From assembly GCA_934463345.1 (NCBI GenBank), contig CAKSJL010000078.1, forward strand, positions 1 to 7,886: a DNA stretch of 7,886 bases, in the 5' to 3' direction. Both the position numbers and the translations under genes were made by a program. Positions 1-6,590 of the stretch are shown here, one piece after another. Under the pieces are notes generated by a model that worked only from the letters and a program-made list of their open reading frames with translations, did not search any database and had not been told where the DNA came from. Numbering within the stretch: the stretch's first letter is position 1; the number at the start of each line of letters is the position of its first letter. The DNA is from an uncultured Oscillospiraceae bacterium (GTDB lineage: Bacteria > Bacillota > Clostridia > Oscillospirales > Ruminococcaceae).

Positions 1-23
1 GGCTTTGCCCTTTGGAAACCCAC

Positions 24-60
24 AGCCTTTAAAAAGGCTGGCGAAACTTTTACTTCGCCA
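24..60. repeat. Two adjacent short inverted repeats at left edge
   Basis: AGCCTTT at 24-30 pairs with AAAGGCT at 33-39. It is followed at once by TGGCGAA (39-45) paired with TTCGCCA (54-60) around the loop ACTTTTAC. Neither hairpin is followed by a run of T on either strand, so they do not look like simple terminators. The sequence GGCGAAACTTTT resembles GGCGGTCGAAACTTTT near the right edge (7861-7875). This suggests, but does not prove, a dispersed intergenic repeat family. Nothing else is recognisable in positions 1-88. Confidence 0.5.
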
Positions 61-88
61 TTCGTCGGAGATAATTAAGATTTATTGG

Positions 89-121
89 AAAAATAAAATG
101 ACGGTCATTTGACCGCCATTT
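89..121 (-). terminator. Rho-independent terminator of the thi operon
   Basis: On the minus strand, AAATGGCGGTCA (121-110) pairs with TGACCGTCATTT (107-96). This gives an 11-12 bp stem with one G-T wobble and a tight loop, followed by TTTTATTTTT (98-89). It begins 12 nt after the thiC stop codon, so it is well placed to end the thiE-thiD-thiC transcript. On the plus strand the stem is followed by TATATAATAA with no T run, so it should act in the minus direction only. Confidence 0.88.
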
Positions 122-133
122 ATATATAATAAA

Positions 134-1444
134 TTACTTCTCAGAACAGAATTCTACCTTTTCGCCTGCAAGTATCATATTTGTCGTTCTCATAGCACAC
201 ATTTTTCCACACATTGAACAGGTGTGTCTATCCTTTGGCGGAGTGCTTTCAAAGTATCTTCTTGCCTTTTCCGGATCAATCGCATACTTGAACATTTCGT
301 CCCACTCAACTCTTCTTCTTGCATCACTCATCTTGTTGTCTATATCTCTTGCGTTCGGGATTCCCTTTGCAATGTCCGCAGCGTGGGCGGCAATTTTTGA
401 AGCAACAATACCCTCACGAACATCGTCAGAATCAGGAAGTCTTAAATGTTCAGCTGGTGTTACATAGCAGAGGAAATCTGCGCCGTTTGCAGCAGCAATA
501 GCTCCGCCGATAGCGGATGTGATATGGTCATATCCCGGAGCAATGTCTGTAACCAGAGGACCTAAAACATAGAAAGGAGCATTATGGCAGAGTCTCTTCT
601 GGAGGGTCATATTTGCTGCAATCTCATTCATTGCCATGTGTCCCGGACCTTCGACCATTACCTGAACATCCTTTTCCCAGGCTCTTTTGGTAAGAGCGCC
701 AAGCTCGATAAGCTCGGAAATCTGACCTGCGTCTGTGCTGTCATTTATAGAACCAGGTCTCAGAGCATCACCCAGGCTTATTGTAACATCATATTCCTTT
801 AATATGTCAAGAACTTCATCGTAATATTCATAGAACGGATTTTCATTCCCTGTCATTTCCATCCATGCGAAAAGCAGCGAACCGCCTCTTGAAACAATGT
901 TTGTAAGTCTGCCCTGACGCTTGAACGCTTCAACAGCTCTTTTGTTGATTCCTGCATGAATCGTCTGGAAATCAACGCCTTCCTTTGCGTGTGCTTCAAC
1001 AACTTTCAGAAAATCCTTTGCTGTTATGTCAAGAAGATCCTTTTCAAGGTATCCAATGGCATCATACATAGGAACTGTTCCTATCATTGCTGGAGACATT
1101 TCAACAAGCTCTTTACGGAAAGTATTGGTCTTGCCGTAGTTGCTCAAGTCCATGATGGCTTCACAGCCGAAGTCGATAGCCATTTTCACCTTTTGCATTT
1201 CCATATCATAATTTTTGCAGTCGCCGGAAATACCAAGGTTTACATTGATTTTGGTTCTGAGTCCGGAGCCGATACCTTCAGCGCTGAGAGCCTTATGATT
1301 AATATTAGCCGGAATGCAGACACAGCCTGACGCAACTTTTTCACGCAGTACGTCTTTATCTATATTTTCCTTTTTTGCGACAGTTTCCATTTCAGGCGTT
1401 ATAATGCCCTTTTTAGCCGCTTCCATCTGGGTTTTATAATTCAT
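134..1444 (-). CDS. thiC: Phosphomethylpyrimidine synthase ThiC (short form)
   Basis: This is the radical-SAM enzyme that converts aminoimidazole ribotide (AIR) to HMP phosphate, the pyrimidine half of thiamine. The start at 1444 gives 436 aa ([19 protein letters not shown]), the usual N-terminus of short clostridial and archaeal ThiC; an in-frame upstream start at 1522 would only add translated thiD antiframe sequence. Recognisable motifs are SRGGS (185-189), EGPGH (265-269) and [21 protein letters not shown] (from 294). Near the C-terminus is a cysteine cluster C409-x2-C412-x3-C416 for the 4Fe-4S cluster. The roughly 600-aa proteobacterial and Bacillus forms carry an extra N-terminal domain that is absent here. 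The start overlaps the 3' end of thiD by 11 nt, with a weak GGCAGG upstream, so translational coupling is likely. A 5-hydroxybenzimidazole synthase (BzaF) paralogue is the main alternative, but the thiE/thiD/TPP-riboswitch context favours ThiC. Confidence 0.95.
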   Translation of the reverse strand: MNYKTQMEAAKKGIITPEMETVAKKENIDKDVLREKVASGCVCIPANINHKALSAEGIGSGLRTKINVNLGISGDCKNYDMEMQKVKMAIDFGCEAIMDLSNYGKTNTFRKELVEMSPAMIGTVPMYDAIGYLEKDLLDITAKDFLKVVEAHAKEGVDFQTIHAGINKRAVEAFKRQGRLTNIVSRGGSLLFAWMEMTGNENPFYEYYDEVLDILKEYDVTISLGDALRPGSINDSTDAGQISELIELGALTKRAWEKDVQVMVEGPGHMAMNEIAANMTLQKRLCHNAPFYVLGPLVTDIAPGYDHITSAIGGAIAAANGADFLCYVTPAEHLRLPDSDDVREGIVASKIAAHAADIAKGIPNARDIDNKMSDARRRVEWDEMFKYAIDPEKARRYFESTPPKDRHTCSMCGKMCAMRTTNMILAGEKVEFCSEK

Positions 1445-2234
1445 TCGCTTTACCTGCCTTTTTATAAAAATGATTAAGCGGACCTCTCCCTTTTCCAAGA
1501 TCAAGGCAGTCCGCAATTGCACCTGTTACATAGCCTTTTGCCAGTTCAACTCCCTTTTTCATGCTGTATCCCTGAGCCAGGAAAGCAGCTAATGAGGATG
1601 AGAGTGTACAGCCTGTTCCATGAGTATTCGGGTTGTCAATTCTGGGATTTTCCAGAACTGTAAAACTGTTTCCGTCAAAAAATACATCCGCCGCAGAATT
1701 GTTCAGATGACCGCCTTTAACAATAACGCTTCTGCATCCGAACTGCATTATTTTTTCAGCAGCCATTTTCATATCGTCTGTTGTTTTTATGTTCATTTCT
1801 GAGAGCACCTCGGCTTCAGGAATATTCGGCGTTATAATATCTGAGATCGGGATCAGCTTTTCCGAAAGAGCTGTAATAGCATTTTCTGTTATGAGTCTGT
1901 GACCGCTTGTCGACACCATAACAGTATCTGTCACTATGTTTTTTACATTGTTCTTTTTAAGAAAATCTGCAATGGAGTCGATAATTTGGCTGTTTGAAAG
2001 CATACCTATTTTAACTGCGTCCGGAACAATGTCAGAGAATACTGCTTCGAGCTGTTTTTCAACAAATTCCGGTGGAATGTCATGTATACCATATACCCCC
2101 ATGGTATTCTGGGCAGTAACTGAGGTAATAACGCTCATAGCATAGCAGCCGTTTGCGGAAATTGCCTTTATATCTGCTTGTATGCCTGCGCCGCCTATGC
2201 TGTCACTTCCGGCAATGGTCAGAACTGTTTTCAT
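1434..2234 (-). CDS. thiD: Hydroxymethylpyrimidine/phosphomethylpyrimidine kinase ThiD
   Basis: This cytosolic ribokinase-fold enzyme phosphorylates HMP and then HMP-P to HMP-PP, the direct substrate of ThiE. At 266 aa it has the standard length. The N-terminal signature [14 protein letters not shown] is at 8-21, with TPN at 135-137, KGGH at 173-176, and the anion-hole/catalytic segment NTHGTGCT at 203-210 including Cys209. It ends in the usual GPLNHFY. An AAGGAG ribosome site (2241-2246) overlaps the thiE stop codon and lies 6 nt from the ATG. The gene is 11 nt downstream of thiE and its last codons overlap the thiC start. It acts on the product of ThiC, and riboswitch control upstream would adjust all three genes together. 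A B6-type pyridoxal kinase (PdxK/ThiD2) is unlikely given this operon. Confidence 0.95.
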   Translation of the reverse strand: MKTVLTIAGSDSIGGAGIQADIKAISANGCYAMSVITSVTAQNTMGVYGIHDIPPEFVEKQLEAVFSDIVPDAVKIGMLSNSQIIDSIADFLKKNNVKNIVTDTVMVSTSGHRLITENAITALSEKLIPISDIITPNIPEAEVLSEMNIKTTDDMKMAAEKIMQFGCRSVIVKGGHLNNSAADVFFDGNSFTVLENPRIDNPNTHGTGCTLSSSLAAFLAQGYSMKKGVELAKGYVTGAIADCLDLGKGRGPLNHFYKKAGKANEL

Positions 2235-2245
2235 ATTGCTCTCCT

Positions 2246-2911
2246 TTATGCTTCAAACTGGCTTACGATATTTTTAAGCAGCATAGCCGAAGCACAGATA
2301 TTTTCCTGTCCGAAAAGCGCAGAAACTACAGCAATTCCTGCAATGCCTGTTTTTTTCAGTTTCATTGCGTTTTCGGCATTTATCCCGCCTATCGCAACGA
2401 TTGGCAGGGGGATCTGTCTGCATATTTCCGTCAGATTTTCTATCGGCAGGGGAACTGTATTGGTTTTTGTTGTAGAACCAAAAACTGCTCCGCAGCCGAG
2501 ATAATCAGCGCCTGCTGCAAGCGCTGACTGCGCTTCATAGAGATTGTGTGCTGTTGCACCGATAATGGCATTTTTTCCAAGAACACGTCTTGCGTACAGC
2601 AGATCGCCGTCATACAGACCGAGATGAACCCCATCTGCACCGCACTTATAGGCAATTTTTATAGAATCATTTATGATAAGCGGAACATTATACCTGTGGC
2701 ATACGTTTATGAGTAATTTTGCGGTTTCGATTATCTCATTCTCACTCCTGTTTTTCTCCCGAAGCTGAATGATGGTAGCTCCGCCCTTTATTGCCTGTTC
2801 TACTGCATATCCGATATCTGTTACTCTTTTGAGTGAACTACTTCCGACAATTCCGTAAAGCTTTAGCTGCTTTTTTTCACAAACCGGCTTTTCATTATTT
2901 GTAATATTCAA
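2246..2911 (-). CDS. thiE: Thiamine-phosphate synthase ThiE
   Basis: ThiE joins HMP-PP to thiazole phosphate to make thiamine phosphate, using a TIM-barrel fold. I chose a TTG start at 2911 (221 aa) because AGAGGT (2923-2918) sits 6 nt upstream. An earlier TTG at 2932 has no ribosome site and would translate through that Shine-Dalgarno. Numbered from 2911, visible motifs are QLREK (49-53) for pyrimidine and phosphate contacts, N81-D82, GVHLG (94-98), STTK (146-149, the pyrophosphate loop, TxTK in Bacillus subtilis) and VAIGGI (172-177). The residue after GVHLG is Leu99, where many family members have Gln, and the following Asp (101) is kept. It is the first gene after the TPP riboswitch and is 11 nt from thiD. 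No thiazole-branch genes (thiG, thiH, thiM) are present here. TenI-like paralogues are the alternative, but the active-site lysine and QLREK favour ThiE. Confidence 0.9.
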   Translation of the reverse strand: MNITNNEKPVCEKKQLKLYGIVGSSSLKRVTDIGYAVEQAIKGGATIIQLREKNRSENEIIETAKLLINVCHRYNVPLIINDSIKIAYKCGADGVHLGLYDGDLLYARRVLGKNAIIGATAHNLYEAQSALAAGADYLGCGAVFGSTTKTNTVPLPIENLTEICRQIPLPIVAIGGINAENAMKLKKTGIAGIAVVSALFGQENICASAMLLKNIVSQFEA

Positions 2912-2917
2912 TTTTCT

Positions 2918-2923
2918 ACCTCT
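2918..2923 (-). promoter_or_regulatory. Ribosome binding site deciding the thiE start
   Basis: AGAGGT on the minus strand lies 6 nt before the TTG at 2911 and inside any longer reading from the TTG at 2932. The same bases can pair with CCTC at 2937-2934 just upstream, so its accessibility may vary with the folding of the leader. Confidence 0.65.
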
Positions 2924-2935
2924 GATAAACAACGA

Positions 2936-2961
2936 GGCGTACTCACATATAGGAGTACGCC
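2936..2961 (-). promoter_or_regulatory. Expression-platform hairpin of the TPP riboswitch
   Basis: On the minus strand GGCGTACTC (2961-2953) pairs perfectly with GAGTACGCC (2944-2936) around an 8-nt loop. It is followed by TCGTTGTTTATC, a T-rich but interrupted tract. The 5' arm contains TACTCC (2957-2952), complementary to GGAGTA (2984-2979) at the 3' end of the aptamer, so the hairpin and that pairing exclude each other. With TPP bound, the aptamer would hold GGAGTA and let this hairpin form and stop transcription. Without TPP the alternative pairing would break it. The weak T tract leaves a translational mechanism possible. Confidence 0.65.
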
Positions 2962-2971
2962 GTAATAAAAC

Positions 2972-3050
2972 ATTATAATACTCCCTGCGCCGGCATTATC
3001 CGATCAGGTTTAACGGGTTTGATCTCAGCTAAAAAGCACCCCGGATTTTT
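2972..3050 (-). promoter_or_regulatory. TPP riboswitch (THI element) aptamer
   Basis: The minus-strand RNA contains the conserved THI-box blocks in order: CCGGGGTGC, GCTGAGATC, ACCCG, ACCTGATC, GGATAATGCC and GCGCAGGGA. Together these form the thiamine-pyrophosphate aptamer. The variable P3 region is minimal, with only TTTTTA between GGGGTGC and GCTGAGA. It lies directly upstream of thiE-thiD-thiC, which it should repress when TPP is plentiful. The aptamer starts within about 10-15 nt of the ilvE stop codon, leaving little room for its own promoter. The weak candidate TTTAAT just after the stop has no convincing -35, so read-through from ilvE or a promoter inside ilvE is likely. Confidence 0.95.
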
Positions 3051-3059
3051 ATTAAATTC

Positions 3060-4127
3060 TTAGTCCAGCTTGACTACCCAGCCGTATTCATCAGGAAGCT
3101 TGCCCCACTGAATACCTGTCATTGTGTCATACAGCATCTGAGAAATCTCGCCTATTTTATTGTCGTTGATCTCCATTATCTTGTCGTTCCATTTAAGGTG
3201 ACCAACAGGGGATATAACAGCAGCTGTGCCTGTTCCGAATACCTCGTCAAGCTTTCCTGCATCATAAGCATCAGCAATTTCCTGGATTGAAATTCTTCTT
3301 TCTGTTACCTTATAGCCCTTCTTGCGGCATATTTCAATAGCAGATTTTCTTGTAATACCCGGCAGTACAGAGCCTGTCAGTTCAGGAGTTATAACCTCGC
3401 CGTCTATTACAAAGAAGATGTTCATAGAGCCGACTTCCTCAACGTATTTCTGTTCAACGCCGTCCAGCCAGAGAACCTGTTCATAATCCTGCTTGTGTGC
3501 TTCATCCTGACCAGCAAGTGAAATAGCATAGTTTGCGGCAGTTTTTACAAATCCTGTACCGCCTCTTACGGCTCTTACATATCTGCTTTCAACATAGATC
3601 TTTACAGGGTTAAGACCGGTTGAGTAGTAAGCTCCGGAAGGAGAAAGAATTATTATAAACATGTAGTGGTCAGCAGGACGTACGCCTACATAAGGGTCAG
3701 TTGCAATAACAAACGGTCTTATGTAAAGTGAAGCACCCTCTGTATGAGGAACCCAGTCCTTTTCGATATTAAGAAGAGTTTTTAGTGCTTTAAGTGCGTC
3801 AGCCTCCGGAATTTCCGGAATAACCATTCTTTTGTTTGAAGTGTTAAGTCTTTTGAAGTTTTCGTCTGGACGGAAAAGCTGTATTTTTCCCTCAGCAGTA
3901 CGATAAGCCTTTAATCCCTCAAAAACTTCCTGTCCGTAATGCAGGCACATAGCTGCCGGTGACAGAGAAAGATTCTGATAAGGAACGATTCTTGCATCGT
4001 GCCATCCCTTACCTGTATCATAGTCCATTATGAACATATGATCAGTAAAAATATGACCGAATCCGAGCTTGGTTTCATCAGCCGGCTTTTCCTTAGGTGT
4101 TTTGGTAAGTTCCATTCTGATATCCAT
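3060..4127 (-). CDS. ilvE: Branched-chain amino acid aminotransferase (class IV)
   Basis: This PLP-dependent fold-type IV enzyme carries out the reversible transfer of the amino group between glutamate and the 2-oxo acids of leucine, isoleucine and valine. It has 355 aa, the usual length of the BCAT2-like subgroup with an N-terminal extension. Motifs include [11 protein letters not shown] (65-75), [10 protein letters not shown] (85-94), YIRPFV (135-140), the predicted PLP lysine K195 in [13 protein letters not shown] (189-201), [11 protein letters not shown] (230-240), the phosphate-binding LPGITR (255-260) and [12 protein letters not shown] (298-309). The ATG at 4127 has GGGAG (4141-4137) 9 nt upstream; the second ATG at codon 5 lacks a ribosome site. 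A small membrane protein gene ends 26 nt upstream, and the TPP aptamer follows the stop with no terminator between. No other branched-chain biosynthesis genes are in view, so a link with thiamine synthesis is positional only. Confidence 0.94.
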   Translation of the reverse strand: MDIRMELTKTPKEKPADETKLGFGHIFTDHMFIMDYDTGKGWHDARIVPYQNLSLSPAAMCLHYGQEVFEGLKAYRTAEGKIQLFRPDENFKRLNTSNKRMVIPEIPEADALKALKTLLNIEKDWVPHTEGASLYIRPFVIATDPYVGVRPADHYMFIIILSPSGAYYSTGLNPVKIYVESRYVRAVRGGTGFVKTAANYAISLAGQDEAHKQDYEQVLWLDGVEQKYVEEVGSMNIFFVIDGEVITPELTGSVLPGITRKSAIEICRKKGYKVTERRISIQEIADAYDAGKLDEVFGTGTAAVISPVGHLKWNDKIMEINDNKIGEISQMLYDTMTGIQWGKLPDEYGWVVKLD

Positions 4128-4153
4128 TTAATAAGACTCCCTTTTTGTCTGTA

Positions 4154-4279
4154 TCAGTCGCAGACAGTAATATATTTTTTTTGAAATTTAGTTTTATATG
4201 CCGCAATCGCCGCTGCAGCACCGACCGCAATAGTGGAAATCACAAAAACAGCCAGCAAGATTTTACTGCTCTTTTTCAT
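4154..4279 (-). CDS. Small single-pass membrane protein of unknown function (41 aa)
   Basis: This short open frame starts with ATG at 4279 and stops with TGA at 4156-4154. AAGGAG lies 10 nt upstream. The product begins MKKSSK, followed by a hydrophobic segment of about 21 residues (7-27, ILLAVFVISTIAVGAAAAIAA). It ends in a basic, polar tail, YKTKFQKK followed by YITVCD. The positive N-terminus and the absence of a signal-peptidase-like AxA followed by a mature domain fit a small membrane anchor rather than an exported protein. I do not recognise the family. It lies 26 nt before ilvE on the same strand and directly behind an extended -10 promoter, so it is probably the first gene of the transcript. 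It could instead be a leader peptide for ilvE, but it has no run of Leu, Ile or Val codons beyond what a transmembrane helix needs, and no attenuator hairpin is seen after it. Confidence 0.65.
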   Translation of the reverse strand: MKKSSKILLAVFVISTIAVGAAAAIAAYKTKFQKKYITVCD

Positions 4280-4324
4280 TTTCACTCATCTCCTTAAATT
4301 TCATTAATAACTGTTGCTTTTTCT

Positions 4325-4333
4325 ATTATATCA
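4325..4333 (-). promoter_or_regulatory. Extended -10 promoter for the 41-aa gene and ilvE
   Basis: The minus strand reads TGATATAAT, a perfect -10 box with an extended TG motif. It lies about 46 nt upstream of the 41-aa gene start. No good -35 is found 16-18 nt further upstream (the region reads close to TAGCCA), which is tolerable for an extended -10 promoter. If it is active, transcription would proceed through ilvE and possibly into the thi riboswitch. Confidence 0.6.
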
Positions 4334-4436
4334 CATTTTTTTTATCTTGGCTATACATTTTTCAAAAAAATATCTGAGAACCTGTCTTTACGAAAAATTG
4401 TAAAATCAAGTAATTTTAATGGAGGTCTTATACCAA

Positions 4437-4465
4437 TTGACATAGCTGACAAAATGATGTATAAT
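4437..4465 (+). promoter_or_regulatory. Consensus sigma-A promoter of ktrBA
   Basis: TTGACA (4437-4442) and TATAAT (4460-4465) are both perfect and separated by exactly 17 nt. Transcription should start near 4471-4472, giving a leader of about 58 nt before ktrB. It diverges from the ilvE-side promoter about 105 nt away. Confidence 0.85.
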
Positions 4466-4476
4466 ATTATCTGCTT

Positions 4477-4505
4477 AGGACAGCTGTGAAGCTGAGAGCT
4501 GTCCT
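4477..4505 (+). promoter_or_regulatory. Hairpin at the 5' end of the ktrBA mRNA
   Basis: AGGACAGCT (4477-4485) pairs perfectly with AGCTGTCCT (4497-4505) around an 11-nt loop, beginning about 5 nt after the predicted transcription start. It is not followed by a T run, and it ends about 9 nt before the GAGGAG ribosome site (4515-4520). A role in mRNA 5'-end stability or protein binding is more likely than termination. I see no c-di-AMP (ydaO-type) or KtrC-like riboswitch core in this short leader. Confidence 0.5.
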
Positions 4506-4529
4506 GCGGATATAGAGGAGATCTGACAG

Positions 4530-5879
4530 ATGAAAAAGCATAGTATAAAGAAGGGTATGACGTACCCTAAAATAGTTGCTCTGGGTTTTTTTATTCTTAT
4601 TGCAGTCGGAACGATACTGCTCATGATTCCGGCAGCCAGCCGACAGCCGGGTTCTGTGGGATTTAATGACGCTGTTTTTACTGCAACGTCTGCATCGTGC
4701 GTTACCGGTCTTGTTGTGGTTGACACATATACAAACTGGACGCTTTTCGGGCAAATTGTGATTCTGTGTCTTATTCAGATAGGTGGACTGGGATTTCTTA
4801 CAATACTTGCAATGTTTTCAATGCTGTTTCACAGAAAGATAGGACTGAAAGAGCGAAGCCTTCTTCAGGAAAGCGTTAACACAATGTATATAGGTGGTAT
4901 TGTAAGGCTTATAAAAAAGATACTTATAGGAACCTTTGCCATTGAGTTTATCGGTGCTGCGGCTCTTTCAACCAGATTTATTCCGAAAATGGGAATCGGC
5001 ATAGGAATATACAATAGTATTTTCACTTCAATTTCTGCTTTCTGCAATGCTGGATTTGATCTTATGGGCAGATATAAGCCATATTCTTCACTTATGATGT
5101 TCAGGGATGATATTGTTGTAAATATTACGGTAATACTGCTGATACTTATAGGCGGAATCGGATTTTTCGTCTGGGATGATATAACGGTAAACAAACATCA
5201 CTTTACACGTTATAAGCTGCATACAAAGCTTGTACTGATCGCAACAGCTGTGCTTGTTGTGTTCGGAACAGCGCAGTTTTACATATTTGAAAGCGGTACT
5301 GTCCTGGAAGATCTCAGGGTTCATCATAAAATAACCGCTTCTGCATTTATGGCAGTTACGCCGAGGACGGCAGGATATAATACAGTTGATCTTCCGTTAA
5401 TGACATCAGCGGGAAAAATGCTGACTATAATTTTTATGTTTATTGGCGGAAATCCCGGCTCGACATCAGGCGGTATCAAGACGACAACAACTATAATATT
5501 TATATTGTCGGTCTGGTCAAGTCTCAGAAACAACAATGAGATAAATGTTATGAAACGCCGCCTTGAATCAGATGCACTGAAAAGGGCCGCTGCTGTTGTC
5601 ACCATAAACATAACGCTTATAATCATATCGCAGCTTCTTATATGTGCTGCGCAGCCGGAACTTGATCTGACTGATGTTACCTTTGAAGTCTTTTCTGCTA
5701 TAGATACCTGTGGAATGACAATGGGAATAACAAGAGAACTTAACACATTTTCGAGATATGTAATAATCTTTCTTATGTTCTGCGGACGTGTGGGAAGTCT
5801 TTCGTTTGCGCTTCTGTTCACAGAGCAGAAATCACCTAACATGGTTCAGAATCCGGTTGAGAAAATTAATATTGGTTAA
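4530..5879 (+). CDS. ktrB: Potassium uptake channel subunit KtrB (TrkH/KtrB family)
   Basis: This is the K+-translocating membrane subunit of a Ktr system, which works with the cytosolic ring of KtrA encoded next. It has 449 aa, typical of KtrB and shorter than TrkH. It has four M1-P-M2 repeats, and each pore loop keeps its filter glycine: CVTGL (Gly60), CNAGF (Gly175), RTAGY (Gly282) and DTCGM (Gly395). The intramembrane gate loop GGNPGSTSGGIKTTT (306-320) in the third repeat is intact. The fourth pore segment reads SAIDTCGMTMGIT, where many relatives have a form like SAFGTVGLSLGIT; the glycine stays but the flanking residues differ. The start ATG has GAGGAG 9 nt upstream. The N-terminus is short and basic, as in KtrB. 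The gene is followed by ktrA after 54 nt and driven by a consensus promoter. A Na+-coupled or NtpJ-type transporter is the close alternative, since the family is the same. Confidence 0.93.
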   Translation: MKKHSIKKGMTYPKIVALGFFILIAVGTILLMIPAASRQPGSVGFNDAVFTATSASCVTGLVVVDTYTNWTLFGQIVILCLIQIGGLGFLTILAMFSMLFHRKIGLKERSLLQESVNTMYIGGIVRLIKKILIGTFAIEFIGAAALSTRFIPKMGIGIGIYNSIFTSISAFCNAGFDLMGRYKPYSSLMMFRDDIVVNITVILLILIGGIGFFVWDDITVNKHHFTRYKLHTKLVLIATAVLVVFGTAQFYIFESGTVLEDLRVHHKITASAFMAVTPRTAGYNTVDLPLMTSAGKMLTIIFMFIGGNPGSTSGGIKTTTTIIFILSVWSSLRNNNEINVMKRRLESDALKRAAAVVTINITLIIISQLLICAAQPELDLTDVTFEVFSAIDTCGMTMGITRELNTFSRYVIIFLMFCGRVGSLSFALLFTEQKSPNMVQNPVEKINIG

Positions 5880-5881
5880 AT

Positions 5882-5917
5882 TGCCGTTTATTCCTTAAAC
5901 ATCAGGGAATTCCGGCA
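5882..5917 (+). promoter_or_regulatory. Hairpin between ktrB and ktrA
   Basis: TGCCG (5882-5886) pairs with CGGCA (5913-5917), and inside it ATTCC (5890-5894) pairs with GGAAT (5906-5910), with a small internal loop. It starts 2 nt after the ktrB stop and ends just before the ktrA ribosome site. There is no T run, so read-through is expected. It could influence the ratio of the two subunits by protecting or processing the mRNA. Confidence 0.4.
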
Positions 5918-5933
5918 GAACGGGAGTTTTAAA

Positions 5934-6587
5934 ATGAAATCTATACTTATAATAGGTCTTGGTCGTTTCGGCACACATCTTATACATAAGTTTTATGACC
6001 TGGGTGATGAGGTAATGGCAGTTGATATCAACGAAGCCAAGGTTCAGGAGGCAATGCCGTTTGCGACAAGTGCAAAAATTGGCGACTGTACAAAACTTGA
6101 TACACTCAAGACGCTCGGAATAAAAAACTTTGATCTTTGCTTTGTGTGTATAGGCGAGAATTTTCAGAGCAGTCTGGAAATAACAAGTCTGCTGCATGAT
6201 ATGGGCGCTGCAAAGGTAATCAGTAAGGCGAATACTGAGATACATGCGAAGTTTCTGCTTAAAAACGGCGCTGACGAGGTTACATATCCTGAAAGAGACA
6301 GTGCGCTGAAGCTTGCAACGAGATACAGTGTGGATAATATTTTTGATTATATTGAGCTTACCAAGGATACTGCGATTTATGAAATACCTATTCCGGAAAG
6401 CTGGGTAGGCAAGAGCATTATAAAGACTGATGCACGAAAAAAATATCACATCAATATACTTGCACTAAAGAACAACAACAATATACAGGCACTTCCAGGA
6501 GCTGAATATATATTCAGATCGGACGATCATATGATAGTTCTGGGACATAATGCCGATGTTGAAAAGCTTTTGAAAAAGATGATATAA
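5934..6587 (+). CDS. ktrA: Potassium uptake regulatory subunit KtrA (RCK domain)
   Basis: This cytosolic RCK protein forms an octameric ring under KtrB and gates it in response to bound nucleotide (ATP/ADP or NAD(H)). It has 217 aa, the normal KtrA length with a single RCK_N plus RCK_C pair, unlike the double-length TrkA. The N-terminal Rossmann fold shows GLGRFG (8-13), the acidic residue ending strand 2 (Asp31 in AVDIN) and GDCT (50-53). PERD (119-122) lies before the linker, and the RCK_C lobe covers about 136-217. RCK_C domains of some Firmicute KtrA proteins bind cyclic di-AMP; whether this one does cannot be read from sequence alone. GGGAG lies 7 nt before the ATG. It follows ktrB after 54 nt on the same transcript. 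Confidence 0.93.
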   Translation: MKSILIIGLGRFGTHLIHKFYDLGDEVMAVDINEAKVQEAMPFATSAKIGDCTKLDTLKTLGIKNFDLCFVCIGENFQSSLEITSLLHDMGAAKVISKANTEIHAKFLLKNGADEVTYPERDSALKLATRYSVDNIFDYIELTKDTAIYEIPIPESWVGKSIIKTDARKKYHINILALKNNNNIQALPGAEYIFRSDDHMIVLGHNADVEKLLKKMI

Positions 6588-6590
6588 AAA

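Noticed and set aside
1..78. Open frame from the left edge on the plus strand ending at TAA 76-78 (last residues SPFVGDN)
   Set aside because: Only 25 codons are visible, they run through two inverted repeats, and no protein family is recognised. It could be a partial CDS end but cannot be supported.
1445..1522. Longer ThiC start at 1522 adding 26 residues
   Set aside because: The extra residues are the thiD 3' coding region in another frame. The ATG at 1444 gives the standard short ThiC N-terminus.
2912..2932. ThiE start at the TTG at 2932
   Set aside because: No ribosome site precedes it, and it would read through the AGAGGT that fits the TTG at 2911.
4380..4529. Possible c-di-AMP (ydaO-type) riboswitch upstream of ktrB
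   Set aside because: The leader predicted from the consensus promoter is under 60 nt and lacks the conserved core; only a simple hairpin is present.
4467..4754. Minus-strand open frames opposite the start of ktrB
   Set aside because: They lie antisense to a well-supported membrane protein gene, contain its leader hairpin and show no ribosome site or family resemblance.
5895..6449. 184-codon minus-strand open frame opposite ktrA
   Set aside because: It is antisense to ktrA, whose Rossmann and RCK motifs are clear; the antisense product is a low-complexity basic and hydrophobic mix with no motif.
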